From: Akebia trifoliata
Taxonomy: Eukaryota; Streptophyta; Magnoliopsida; Ranunculales; Lardizabalaceae
Assembly (NCBI GenBank): GCA_017979445.1
Contig: CM030709.1
Coordinates: 7,606,001 to 7,670,000 of the forward strand
Length of the DNA: 64,000 nt
Reading direction: 5' to 3'
Below are positions 12,031 through 32,237 of this stretch, in pieces. A program made the translations under genes and the position numbers. The notes under the pieces were generated by a model. That model was not told the origin of the DNA, did no database searches, and saw only the letters and a list, made by a program, of their open reading frames with translations. Position 1 is the first letter of the stretch, and each line of letters begins with the position of its first letter.

Positions 12031-13682
12031 TATTAAATGCAATATGTAATAATTTTATAATAAATTAATAATGATCCCCTTCGTAGTGTCTTAGAAAATG
12101 GGTTTGGTCAGGCCCAAAAATGGCCCGAATGTAGGTGCAAGTGAACCAAACTTAGCCCAAGATTTTATTTATTAAGACAGACCTAATATTTAGATGGGTT
12201 GAATTAGGGCCTAATTTTTTAACTTAAAAAAACCCAGCCCATCAACTGCCCTAATTGTAAGTTCAAGAAGGTTTGAACCTAATAAGCTCACAACACATCT
12301 TACAACTACACTAAGTGAATTTTGTTATTCAAAAATATATGTATAAATATATATAATCGCACGTGGAGGGGTAGGGGTATCTCAAAACCTTCCCTGCCCG
12401 AAATCGATTAGGTTTTTTTATTTTTAATATTGAAACCGTCTCGATATCATTTAGAATAGTAAAAAACCGAACCCTAGATATATTTAGGTAATACTCCTCA
12501 ATTTATGTTTGAACTTAATATAATCAGTTCATTTTGGTCAGAACTCGATGAAATTGCAACCTTCGACTTCATAATCCCTATATATATAGGCAGTTAGTTA
12601 TAAAAACTTCAAAAATATCTATTTTATTGTATAATTGTTAAAATTCCATTTTTTTTAGTATTGTAAATAACAAATAAAGTTTAATTAAAAAAAAAACTTA
12701 AATAAAGAAAAAAATGTAGAAGATGGTATGTTTCAATTATTTTTAGTTTAATTTAAAATATAAAAAAAAATATTTTTATTTTAGACTTTTAAAAAGTATT
12801 ATTAATAATATTTATTTTTAGCATCTTTTTTTTTTTAAGTTTAATTTATTTTTAACATTTTTTAAACAAGTTTTTAATTTAGGTAGCAAATCTAAAGAAA
12901 CAAAATAATTTAAATAGATTTAATATATGAATGAATGTATTATCATTTAAATCACATATTAATTTTATTTTTAGAAATAAAACATAGAAGTTGGTATTTT
13001 CAATTATTTTTAGTTTAATTTTAAAATAATAAAAATAATTTACTTTAAACAGTTTTATAAATATTTTTTTAAAATCATTTTTCAAACATATTAACCCACC
13101 AAATTTGAATTTTATGAGGTCTGTCGAGTAAATCTCTCATATTTAATTGTGAGCACATTGACAAAGTCAGCATTCACGGAAGTTTGGCAAGGAAAAATTA
13201 GAAAAATTCGGGAAAAAACAAAAATATATTGTTACTTCATATAATAACAAAATAACAAATTTTCTCATTAAAATATAGGAGAATCTTTATTGAGAATATG
13301 TACAGAATATTCCCTTAGTAAAGAATACAGACCAATTAAGTCCCACTTAATAAAATATAAGTCAATTAAGATTTTTTTGAAGATTTTTTAAATAAAAATA
13401 CCTGAAATACCTTTTTAACAACTTTTAGAAAGTGTTTGATTTAAAAATATAGGGAGTCATATAAAAAACTTGACCAATTTACTTAGTTATTAATATTTCT
13501 GTGAAAAATAAAAAATAAAAAATAAAAAATAAAAAATTTATTTATTAAAAATTATTCATAAATTTAATATAGTTTTATTTGACTCATTTTTGTTAATTTG
13601 CTAATTTTTGAGTTAAATCAATTTGATGAAAATTCAAGTCGAGTTTCAAAAGTATGTTTTAATTATTTAAAATTAATTTATA

Positions 13683-13721
<39 letters not shown>

Positions 13722-13834
13722 TTTTCATAAATCTATAATTATTTATGTTTTAATTTAAAGATAACAAGTTTCGGTAAGAGAAATAAGTTTTTTTTTTTTT
13801 TTTTAAATTGATTTATAAGAGATAACCATAGTTA
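12031..13834. other. Very A/T-rich gene-free stretch
   Basis: Long A/T runs and a (TA)n tract at about 13684-13714. AAAATAAAAAAT-type words repeat at about 13505-13540. Nothing codes. Confidence 0.4.
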
Positions 13835-14182
13835 AGAAGTGTCAAACATTGTGCCAAATATTTTTTCAATGTATGGGATAGAAGTTTCGGAATGAGTTGA
13901 TTTTTTATGATGGGGAGATCATCCTCATAAAAAATCAGCCCATTCCAAAACTTCTAATCCCATCGAAAGTGGTTTACAAAAATTGAATGGTCCATGATAC
14001 TTCAACTAGTATCCTAGTGTTAGAAGTTTCAGCATAAGATGATTTTTGGTGAGGATGATCCCTTCACCATAGAGATCATTGTTACAAAAAATCATCCCAT
14101 TTTGAAGATTCTAACCTTTATTTTGAAAAATGTTTGACACAATGTTTGGCTCTCTTTAAGGCCTATGAACGCTTCCATATAT
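13835..14182. mobile_element. Palindromic (TA)n-associated MITE, copy with damaged left end
   Basis: Contains the family's two hairpins. The first is AGAAGTTTCGGAATGAG.../...CCATTCCAAAACTTCTAA and the second is GTTAGAAGTTTCAGC.../...GAAGATTCTAACC, joined by a spacer ending in GGTCCATGATACTTC. It ends in CGCTTCC next to ATATATATA, as do copies in the MDAR intron. It is more diverged than those copies. Confidence 0.7.
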
Positions 14183-14190
14183 ATATAAGG

Positions 14191-14483
14191 TCGGGATCAA
14201 CTACCTTATTTTTAGTCAAATTTGTATATAAAATTTTGTCTTATATGGGCTAAATGTTTCAGAATGAGCTGCTTTTTTTTTAAGGATGATCTTTATGGTT
14301 AGGAGATCATCTTCCAAAACAACCAGTTTCTTCCGAAACTTCCAACCCATGAAAAATGGTTACAAACTAGCGGTTAAAAATCGACGATCCATGACTCTTC
14401 AACTTATAAACTAAAGTTGAAATTTTTAGAATGGGCTGAATTTTTTGTGAGGATGGTCTCCTCACCCTAGAGACCATCATTGC

Positions 14484-14518
<35 letters not shown>

Positions 14519-14566
14519 GCTCATTATGAAACTTTTAGTCCATATAGGACAAAACACGTTGACTAT
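14191..14566. mobile_element. Palindromic (TA)n-associated MITE, diverged copy
   Basis: Same two-hairpin plan as the family, with ends containing TTTGTCTTATATGGGC on the left and its approximate complement near ATATAGGACAAAAC on the right. An A run at about 14485-14514 expands one hairpin. It is followed by TATATATACACAC. Many substitutions suggest an older copy. Confidence 0.65.
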
Positions 14567-14688
14567 ATATACACACACACGCTTTGGATACGCTCTCGAC
14601 TTATTGATATTTTTGAATGGGACGTTCTCACATTACGACTTCCACACTCTGACCACTAAGAGCCCAACCTATACATTCAATATAAAAA

Positions 14689-15483
14689 GGGGAATATTAC
14701 TTAAAGGACACTCGCATAAGGGTTTCTTTCTAAATGGTCCCTAAGTATTGAGTGTTCGCTTGACAGGATGTTTAGTAAAACATTTTTCTTTCTTAATAAT
14801 GTCTCGTACTGTCGAGTTCATAATTTTTACTGTTGAACTCAATACTTTTTTTTTAGTGTCGAATTCACATTTTGTTATTGTCAAAGTCACCATTATTTAT
14901 TGTCGAGTTCACCACTTTTTATTTACTGTCAAATTAGATGCTTTTTTAATTACTGTTGAATTCATCGTTTTTTAAATAAAAAGTGGTGAACTCAACACTG
15001 GTAAAACCCACTCTTTTTCAAATTTTGAGTTTTTTCGACTAAAATACATAAAAAGATCAACAAAAAACTTAAGATAACAACTTTTTAAATGATTTCAACC
15101 CAAAAGAACCATTATGAATCGATTTTCATCCATTTTTTTTGTTTTTTTGTTTTGGTTTTTTTAAAGTGAGAAATCCCTAATTTTTTATATACATCTCAAA
15201 ATGTTTCAAAAAAAAAACCCTTGAAAATGACTTCTTCTTCATTCTTAAATCTTTTTTGACATAATGGAGTCTCTAACTCAATTGAGGTGTAAAAATTCCA
15301 TTTTTGGATGAAAACGATGAGTTCAAACGGTTAGTGCATTCAATCGCGAGAAATGTGGGAGACGAGATCCAAGGATCATTTAGAAAGAAAATATTTACTA
15401 AATGTCCAGCAAAGCAAACGTTGAAAACATAGGGACTATTTAGAAAGAAGTCCCTTTGAGAAGGTCCTTTAAGTAATTTTCCC
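14689..15483. mobile_element. Non-autonomous element with about 90-bp inverted ends
   Basis: The left end (GGGGAATATTACTTAAAGG, then TTTCTTTCTAAATGGTCCCT and GACAGGATGTTTAGTAAA) is the imperfect reverse complement of the right end (TTTACTAAATGTCC..., AGGGACTATTTAGAAAGAAG, CCTTTAAGTAATTTTCCC). The interior carries GTCGAGTTC-type repeats like those at 880-1245. The superfamily is uncertain. Its right end is also the unit amplified in the adjacent tandem array. Confidence 0.6.
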
Positions 15484-16205
15484 TATAAAAAAGCTCATCT
15501 AATGTTACAGAACAAGTCGATCCTCTTTTAATAATAATAAGTTTGATTGTAATAAGATGGTATTTAAATTTTTTTTTTTAAAAAAAAAAAGAGAATTTAT
15601 ATTTTATAAATATGAGTCATTTTGAAGGAAGAATCACGATCCAAAATGGTGTCCTGTTCCTATACCAACATATGGCCAAGCAAACACTGAAAACGTAGGG
15701 ACTATTTAGAAAGAAGTTCCTTTGAGAGGGTCCTTTAAGTAATTTTCCCTATAAAAAGACTCATCTAACATTTCGGAACAAGTCGACCCTCTTTTAATAA
15801 TAATAAGTTTGATTGTAATAAGAGGGTATTAAATTAAAAAAAAAAAAAATAGAGAATTTATATTTTTTAAACTTATGAGTCATTTTGAAGGAAGAATCAC
15901 GATTCAAAATGGTGTCCCGTTCCTATACCAACATATGGCCAAGCAAACACTGAAAACTTAGGGACTATTTAGAAAGAAGTCTTTTTGCGAGGGTCCTTTA
16001 AGTAATTTTCCTAATAAAAAGACTCATCTAACGTTTTGGAACAAGTTGACCTTCTTTTAATAATAATAAATTTGATTGTAATAAGAGAGCATTTTTTAAT
16101 TTTTTTGAAAAAAAAAAAGGATAATTTATATTTTTTAAACCTATAAGTCATTTTGAAGGAAGAATCATGATCCAAAACGGTGTCCCATTCCTATACAACA
16201 TATAG
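15414..16205 (+). repeat. Three tandem copies of a roughly 265-bp unit
   Basis: Units begin at about 15414, 15680 and 15943 with GCAAACACTGAAAAC or a close variant, giving periods of about 266 and 263 bases. Each contains GGGACTATTTAGAAAGAAGT, CCTTTAAGTAATTTTCC, CTTTTAATAATAATAA, an A-rich run, TCATTTTGAAGGAAGAATCA and GGTGTCCCGTTCCTATAC. The first part of the unit is the right end of the element at 14689-15483, so the array grew from that end. No coding content. Confidence 0.85.
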
Positions 16206-17135
16206 TTAACGTGACACATTTAGGTTGGAGATTAAATACATTACGTTGCTTGCAATATAGAAATGGCTTGGTTAGTCACTTGATTTGATGTATTTTAAAT
16301 CAGAGTTACTATTGCCACACTAACTATGAAAATTATTCAGTGATTTACATGAAAATTGGTGTGGCATTAGTGAAAGTTGATGTGGCAATATCAGTTGTCA
16401 TTTTAAACTCTAGCCAAAATGTTCCATATAAGCACTGTTCATATTCAAAATAGGAAGGAGACGCCTTACCTAAAGAAGTTCAAAAGATTAGAGAATTTGT
16501 AAGAATCTTTTTTCACTAAATGACTTGCCAGAAATGAAACACCCGCGAAAGAGGAAAAATACGATTCCACAACCATCCCAAGCTCCAGGGAACTTCATTT
16601 ATTTAAAAAAAAAAAAAACTTAGGTTTTATTAGCCTTACTAAGTTAGTAAGGATTTTACCTTTACTAAGGGTCTTTGACCTTACTTATGGTATCATAGCA
16701 TCAAATCAGGATTGTAGAGGATAAAATTCTACGTATTTTGAAAAAAAAAAAAAATAAGAACAAAAATTATTTTTAACCATTGGATTGAAAATTGAAGTTT
16801 GGGAATTAAGTATAATTTTGATAATCATTCATTTTGAAAATCTTGAATCAAATTGAGAAGAAATTAATTTTCGAATTTTATTTTTAGATATGATCTTTTC
16901 AAAGAAACTTAGACGTCTGTAGTAATCCATTTGATAAAAAACAATCCTTAGTAAATTTAAAAATCTTACTACGATAGTAAAGAAATTTCTTTTTTAATCT
17001 TCTTATCTCAGCCGTGACGTTGGACGCTAAAAATATCCTTTTTTTTATTTAAATCTTTTTCTAGAGATGCGGACCACCATCGGGATTTCGTCGTGGCAAA
17101 TGCCGTATCAGTAGTGGAGGAAGGTGGGAAAAAGA
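16206..17135. other. Distal upstream region of MDAR
   Basis: A/T-rich, with poly-A runs at about 16607 and 16741. I see no gene. Sequence becomes less A/T-rich from about 17040, where the MDAR promoter starts. Confidence 0.4.
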
Positions 17136-17137
17136 GC

Positions 17138-17143
17138 CACGTG
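17138..17143 (+). promoter_or_regulatory. G-box (CACGTG) in the MDAR promoter
   Basis: GCCACGTGTAC spans 17136-17146, about 55 bases upstream of the candidate TATA box. CACGTG with an ACGTGT flank is the core bound by bZIP/bHLH factors and overlaps the ABRE consensus. Abscisic-acid, light or stress input is inference from motif and position only. Confidence 0.5.
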
Positions 17144-17195
17144 TACGACAAAGCGTTGAATGTCCAATATTTATGATGCGCGAACTGAAGTCCAA

Positions 17196-17202
17196 TATAA
17201 AG
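17196..17202 (+). promoter_or_regulatory. Putative TATA box of MDAR
   Basis: TATAAAG lies 59 bases before the ATG at 17261, which leaves room for a start site near 17225-17235 and a leader of about 30 bases. Confidence 0.5.
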
Positions 17203-17260
17203 TAGAAACCAATCGCTCTTTACGCTTCTAAATAATAATAATTTTCTTGATTGATCAACA

Positions 17261-26830
<9,570 letters not shown>

Positions 26831-29800
26831 GTGACTGAGTGAGTGTTTGTTGAGTTTATGCAGAACAAACAGAATTAACGGTATTGCACTATATGTGATG
26901 TATTCAATTTCTTGTGGTTTGATAAATGGATAGCATGGTTTATATTTTCAATTAATTAGGAAAAATGTGTGAGGTGTGTTAATCACAGGTTTTAGTCGTA
27001 GTAGGGTATATCCTGAATCAGATCTCTAGTGACAAACTCGAGAACAAATTTGATTAATGTGCTAGGGATCTATCAGAAAAAAGAGTCGTGATAATATGAC
27101 TTGCCAGGTTGCATACTCAATCAACTCTCTGACGTGAAAGTTCAGGAACTGTTGATCTGTACACTTCAGGATACATTATTGCATTTTCTCATAAAAAAAA
27201 GTGTATCCAAGGCATATAGATGTGTAATCAGATGAAAAATTATACTTCATATGCCACACAGGGGGTTATGTCAGAAAATCATTATTCATAAATCTATTAT
27301 GGATTGGAGCATGAAGGTGGAGGATGATTGATTTTTTTTTAGGAAAATTTTATTGACATGCCATGAAGCTCTTAGGGTGGATAAAATTTTAGAAAAAAAA
27401 AAAAAATTTAAACTTTATTTTTAAGGGCACTCTTGTTCGTTCTCCTTCTCCGGTAGTTACAATTGCTGTGTCTTATTCGGTGAACCTCACGCACAACTCC
27501 AGTAGCTCTGTTTTCTTCTTCTCCTCCTCCGATCTCTCACTCTCTCTCTTTCTGTTTTTTTTTTTTCCCCTTCTCCTACTTCTCCTCCTCCAATCTCTCT
27601 CTCTCTCTCTCTCTCTCTCCATCTCTCTGTGTTTTTCTTCTTCTTCTACTCCTACTCGCCAAAGTTGTCAGAATCTGTAGAGGATGAGAGGAGTGTCCAC
27701 AACTATTTTTTATTTTATTTTTAGAGCTGCCCCTACAAAAATGAGGGCGCTAAGAGTTTCTTGGTGTGCCGATAAAATTTTCCTTTCTTATTGTGCTTAT
27801 TGCTTAGGAGTTAAGACATAGATAATGCCTTATTATATGAAATATTTTCATGTTAATTACATATTTGTCTTTTTATTTATTTATTTATTTAAATGTTTTG
27901 TTTCCAAGAAGGTTTAGAGTATATTGAAAACTCATAAACTGAATTGAACCAAAGTGACCTTAGTTTGGGTTGGTTGGATTAGGTTCAATGGGCAATTTAC
28001 TTTGGTTTTAGTAGAACCGACCTAGATCGGTTCGGTTTCCATTGGTAAGGCTGCAACTTGGGTCAAATCCGAATCCAATGTGTTCAATCTGACTTGGGTC
28101 TGGTTTGGGCAAAAAAAAAATTGACTGAATCAAATTGGGTTGGGCTCGGGCATCGACATCAGATTGCTTGATTTCTAACTTTGCCCGAACCCGAACTCAA
28201 TAAGGTTATGGTTTAAAATTATTTTTATATTAAATTATCTAGTATTAATGAAGAATGAGCCAACCTGACCAATCTGACTTGGGTTGAGCATTTCATGCCT
28301 GAGGTCAGATTGGGCACGGTTGGTGCTTGTCAACTGTGGGTTGGGCATGGGTTGCTCTTCGACCCGACCCAACCTGCCTGGGTTGCAGCCCTATCAATTT
28401 GGTCTGAAACGAAAATGATATTTTAGGAAAACACATTCATATGGCTGAAATTTATATTCTCCAGGAAAAATCTTTTTCCAACCATTTCAATGCCCAATCG
28501 TATTTTCCTAAATTAATATCTAGTTAGGATGACTTATAACACTCCCACCCATATTCAGAGTTGTTGAGCCCACATAGATTGCCATGTTCGCAACCTCAAC
28601 GAGAACGCTCTTACATTCTCTAGATATCATGTTAGAAATTAAAAAAAAAAAAACCTTTCTGACCCATGACTTTGAAAATGGCCGGCTTCTGGTTTTTTTT
28701 ATTTTATTTTTTTGAATTTCTTTAATTTTGTGAACACCCAGGGCTTTGTTGGGTGACAAGCTTGCAGTTATATATCAGATGGGCCTTGAGCTTTTTTTTT
28801 TTTTTTCCACCATTAAAGAAGCTCTCGCACCATCATGTCATTTGTCTTATGGTGCAACATAGAATTTTTCTTTAATCACATACAAAAGAACTTCAAGGGT
28901 CGTTTTAAAATCCCCCCTTATGTGAGAAATACAAAACTCGCAAGCATTATGTAGAGTGAGTAGTTCAGCAGAAGGCAATAAATTAAAAGAAAATTGATTG
29001 AGATAATTCGTTCACATTCAACAAAGATTAGGAATCTGCAAGCTCAAGATTCTGAAATAACAAGACCACATAATTTATGTGCATATAAAAACATGGCCAT
29101 GACAAGCCCTCAATCTTTGGAACCAGGATTCCTTCACCGTGGTGCTTGATCAAATAGCTGAATGGTTATTTATAACACTCCTAACACTTGCATTCAAAAG
29201 AGGAAGCAATTATTAGATGATTTGATGTTACACTTACGCTTTCTTCAAGTCTCTTTTAACATTAAAAATGCTACACACCAAACTTCTAAAAATGCCAAAA
29301 ATAATAGAATTTCCCACTTTAAATTATACTCTGGGTGCGTTGAGAGCGAGAAGGGAGGGGGAGTGAGCATCAATAGTAATTCTAGATGCTATACAAAATC
29401 AACATATATACATTTAAGTACTCACTTCTATCTTGAATAATAAAAGCTAATGAAACCCATGGAACAATTAAACAAACAGATCCAGTTTCACATCTCATGT
29501 GCCAGGGATTTTTTTTTTGTTTCAAAGGAAAAACTGTTTTTCAGATGCCAAAATTGCTGCTTTTAAAGACTACTAGATAAAATTAAACAATAATCCAAAA
29601 GAAATTTCTGTTAGGATTAGTATTTGGGAATCAACAGTAGTTAATACTAGCTTCTACTGCTTTATTCCATCCACCAATTAGAGACCATGGTTTTCCAAAT
29701 GCAAACACCTTGCTGGCAAGTAACACATTAGTTCATTCTAAACACTAACAAAAGAAATTCTTGTAATAATTGGAATCAAACATTACTAAACATAACCACG

Positions 29801-29982
29801 ATTTTCTCAACATTGTCTTAACTTGTTACCTACATAATTAAGGGAAAAAAAGAGAGCCTGAAGTTCTAAAAATGATCAAAACCCAGTTTAAATGGCAAAC
29901 CAAAACCTTCAACATAAAACTGATAAAAAGTAACAACTTGAGGAGGGAAGCCTTGATACATGGAGACCAGCATCCAAATCCC
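26831..29982. other. Intergenic region between MDAR and P2
   Basis: The first few hundred bases are the presumed MDAR 3' UTR. A pyrimidine-rich CT tract runs about 27500-27650. A MITE lies at 28047-28392 (separate entry). The last part, about 29450-29982, is the presumed P2 3' UTR (gene on the - strand). Stop-free stretches here show no domain. Confidence 0.5.
28047..28392. mobile_element. hAT-like MITE with GGCTGCAAC ends
   Basis: Left AAGGCTGCAACTTGGGTC, right GGGTTGCAGCCCT, giving inverted termini of about 15 bases. The body is full of GGGTTGGGC/GACCCGACCCAACC words. Part of the body, about 28250-28350, matches the inverse strand of about 5930-6060. The flanking duplication is unclear. 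Confidence 0.55.
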
Positions 29983-31986
29983 TCAGTCGAACAGACTCAA
30001 GCCCATATCCTGCAACAAGGAAAGAATGTGAAGTCAGATAAACTTTAAAGACTAAACCTTTTTTTAAATCCAGAGATTGGACCTGTGCCTCATCCTGGAT
30101 GTGAGTGGTTAAGTAGGGCATGAACAAATAAATATTGCAAGAAAAAGCAAAACATCTTTGGATCTAGTCACAAAGATAACCCAGTTAGATTTTGTGAAAA
30201 ATAGTCTTACATCGTCGGATTCCTCCTTCTCTTCCACCTTTTCCTCTTTCTTTGCCTCAGCTTCAGGCACTGCAGCGGCACCACCACCAGTGGCAGCCAC
30301 TGCCATGGGAGCACCACCACCAGAAGGCACTGAAGCCAACTTCTCCCTTCCAGATGCAATAAGCTCTGTTATATCTTTTCCCTTAACTTGACATAGAAGC
30401 AGCTCAATCCTATCATCATCAGCTTCAGCTCCAACTGTAAATCAAACGATATTTTTTAACATAATGTAACCTTTGTGATAATGTTTCTTAGCGAGAAATT
30501 ACTGCCAAAACAAATGTTCAATAACTTGCACTCAGTAGAAATCAGCCTTCAGTTTCCAACTTAAGATAGCTTAAGCCAAATCAAATGGAAAATTGTTGAA
30601 TTTACTAATGGTTTAACTACAGGTGCAACTAGGTTCGGCTTGGAGACCAAATCAGAACTGAACCGATGCAGGTCGGTTCAACTAAGGTCGGTTAGATTCA
30701 CTTCTATGGGTTGCCAACATTTTTTCACAATAATAATAATAATAATGAAAAATAAAACAATAAACAACGAACATGAAATATCATAAGCAATATCATTAAT
30801 CAACCCACCAAAAAGTCAATATCTATAAATAAAAAAATCATTACCTTAACTCCTAAAAGTATGGGCTCAGTTCTATACAAGCCTTGAGGTGAGAAAAGAA
30901 CCAAATTGTCCATTTACTTAACCCAGAACCAAACTTGTTCCAAACTGAATAAAAAAAATTGGGGGAAAATATAGTCCAACAAGATCTTAAAAAGGGGCAC
31001 AGTATCTAGGTTTGTGGCATATCTAGGTAACATAGATGAAGTAATTGGATTGCTAAACCATCAAACATTCATATAAACCATAGAATCCATGGTTTAAAAT
31101 CTCATCTCAAAACATTCAGATACATTAATTAACATTTTAAAAAGAGCCTTTTAGTGAATATCAACGTCAATGGGCATGTCATCAATTTGAAAAAAAAAAA
31201 AAAGGATATCTCCAATTCAACCCCAGCACACAACACCTACAATCAATCTACAATTCTCTCTAACGAAATCAAAATCAAAACTAACTTCGATTTGGTATTT
31301 GTATCGTCTCAGAATCTTGGCTGATGTATTCTGAGAAAACACGAGATCTTGAAACCTTCATAAAAGCTGGCCTTCTTATACTTCACTCGATGTGTTTTAA
31401 ACACTATAGATGTAATTGAAAACCATTAACCACTACAATAATTTTTTAGCCATCCAATACATTAGAAATTTCTGGTTTATTAAAGCCCTAATAAAACGAC
31501 CCCATGACTTCACTTACTACCAACAATATGCAATTGGAGAAATTCTAAAGCATAAATTATCCAATATCATAGAATCAACACAATATACTACAAAAAGAAA
31601 TAGTGATTGACTGAGGAGACCTGAACATATCCCTAATTCTCTCATACCAATAAATCCAGAAAAAAACCCTAAACCTCAGCTAAGTTTTAAAATCTTGTTT
31701 TTAGTCGATTAACATTGTAACAACAGATCTAAAAAACAGAGAGAGAGAGACCTGAACAAACCCCAATTTTCTAATACCAATAAATCCAGAAAAAAATCCT
31801 AAACCTCAGCTAAGTTTTAAAATCTTGTTTTTTAATCGATTAATATTGTAACAACAGATCTAAAAACCAGAGAGAGAGAGAGAGAGGGAGAGAGAGACCT
31901 GATGCGAGGACGTTCTTAATATCATCGGCGGAAGGGTTTGTGTTCCCTCCCAACAAAAGGAGCAAATACGTAGCTATAACCTTCAT
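29983..31986 (-). CDS. RPP2: 60S acidic ribosomal protein P2
   Basis: Coding exons, in transcription order: 31986-31899, 30434-30211, 30009-29983. They total 339 nt or 112 aa, the family length. P2 pairs with P1 on the ribosomal stalk, where it recruits and stimulates translation GTPases. The N-terminus starts [15 protein letters not shown] and runs through [12 protein letters not shown] and [14 protein letters not shown], the helical dimerisation domain. A Gly/Ala-rich hinge follows ([17 protein letters not shown]), then an acidic [14 protein letters not shown] tail. The final 27-nt exon encodes DMGLSLFD. The Phe normally three residues before Leu-Phe-Asp is Leu here (TTG). Exon 1 ends AG|GTCTCT, a weak but usable donor. 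A small leader intron is likely (separate entry). Confidence 0.93.
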
Positions 31987-32002
31987 TTCTGCCCAAAAAA
32001 CC

Positions 32003-32079
32003 TGAAACAGAGAGATATATTAGTCATCTTACACACCAGAGGATGAAGAAGATGAGGCGAAGAGAAAGAGAGAGATTAC
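32003..32079 (-). other. Probable 5' UTR intron of RPP2
   Basis: On the - strand, TTTCAA|GTAATC at 32079 and TGTTTCAG ending at 32003 would remove 77 bases and leave a 15-base second leader exon before the ATG at 31986. Leader introns are common in plant ribosomal-protein genes. This is inferred from splice signals only. Confidence 0.5.
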
Positions 32080-32161
32080 TTGAAAGCTCTCTAGATCTGC
32101 AGAGATGAAGTTCGAAGCTCTCTCTACCTTTGCTCACAAATGGAGATAGAAAGACAGTTTC

Positions 32162-32169
32162 TAGGGTTT
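32162..32169 (-). promoter_or_regulatory. Telo-box (AAACCCTA) near the RPP2 start site
   Basis: TAGGGTTT on + reads AAACCCTA on the gene strand, about 50-60 bases downstream of the TATA box. Telo-boxes near the start site are characteristic of plant translation-apparatus genes. Confidence 0.65.
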
Positions 32170-32219
32170 TTAATAAGAGCGAGGAGAGGCGCGAGACACT
32201 TATCCGTGCTGTTAACAAC

Positions 32220-32227
32220 TATTTATA
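32220..32227 (-). promoter_or_regulatory. TATA box of RPP2
   Basis: Read on the gene strand it is TATAAATA, placed between the two telo-boxes. A start site near 32190 would fit. Confidence 0.6.
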
Positions 32228-32229
32228 TC

Positions 32230-32237
32230 TAGGGTTT
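32230..32237 (-). promoter_or_regulatory. Second telo-box (AAACCCTA) upstream of the RPP2 TATA
   Basis: TAGGGTTT on + at 32230-32237, two bases upstream of the TATA box on the gene strand. Two copies in one compact promoter strengthen the assignment. Confidence 0.6.

Noticed and set aside
30109..30339. Short independent gene starting at [10 protein letters not shown]
   Set aside because: This is the middle of P2 exon 2. The upstream splice junction and exon 1 restore the full protein.
32162..32237. Interstitial telomere repeat
   Set aside because: Only two isolated AAACCCTA units in a ribosomal-protein promoter, which fits telo-box elements rather than telomeric DNA.
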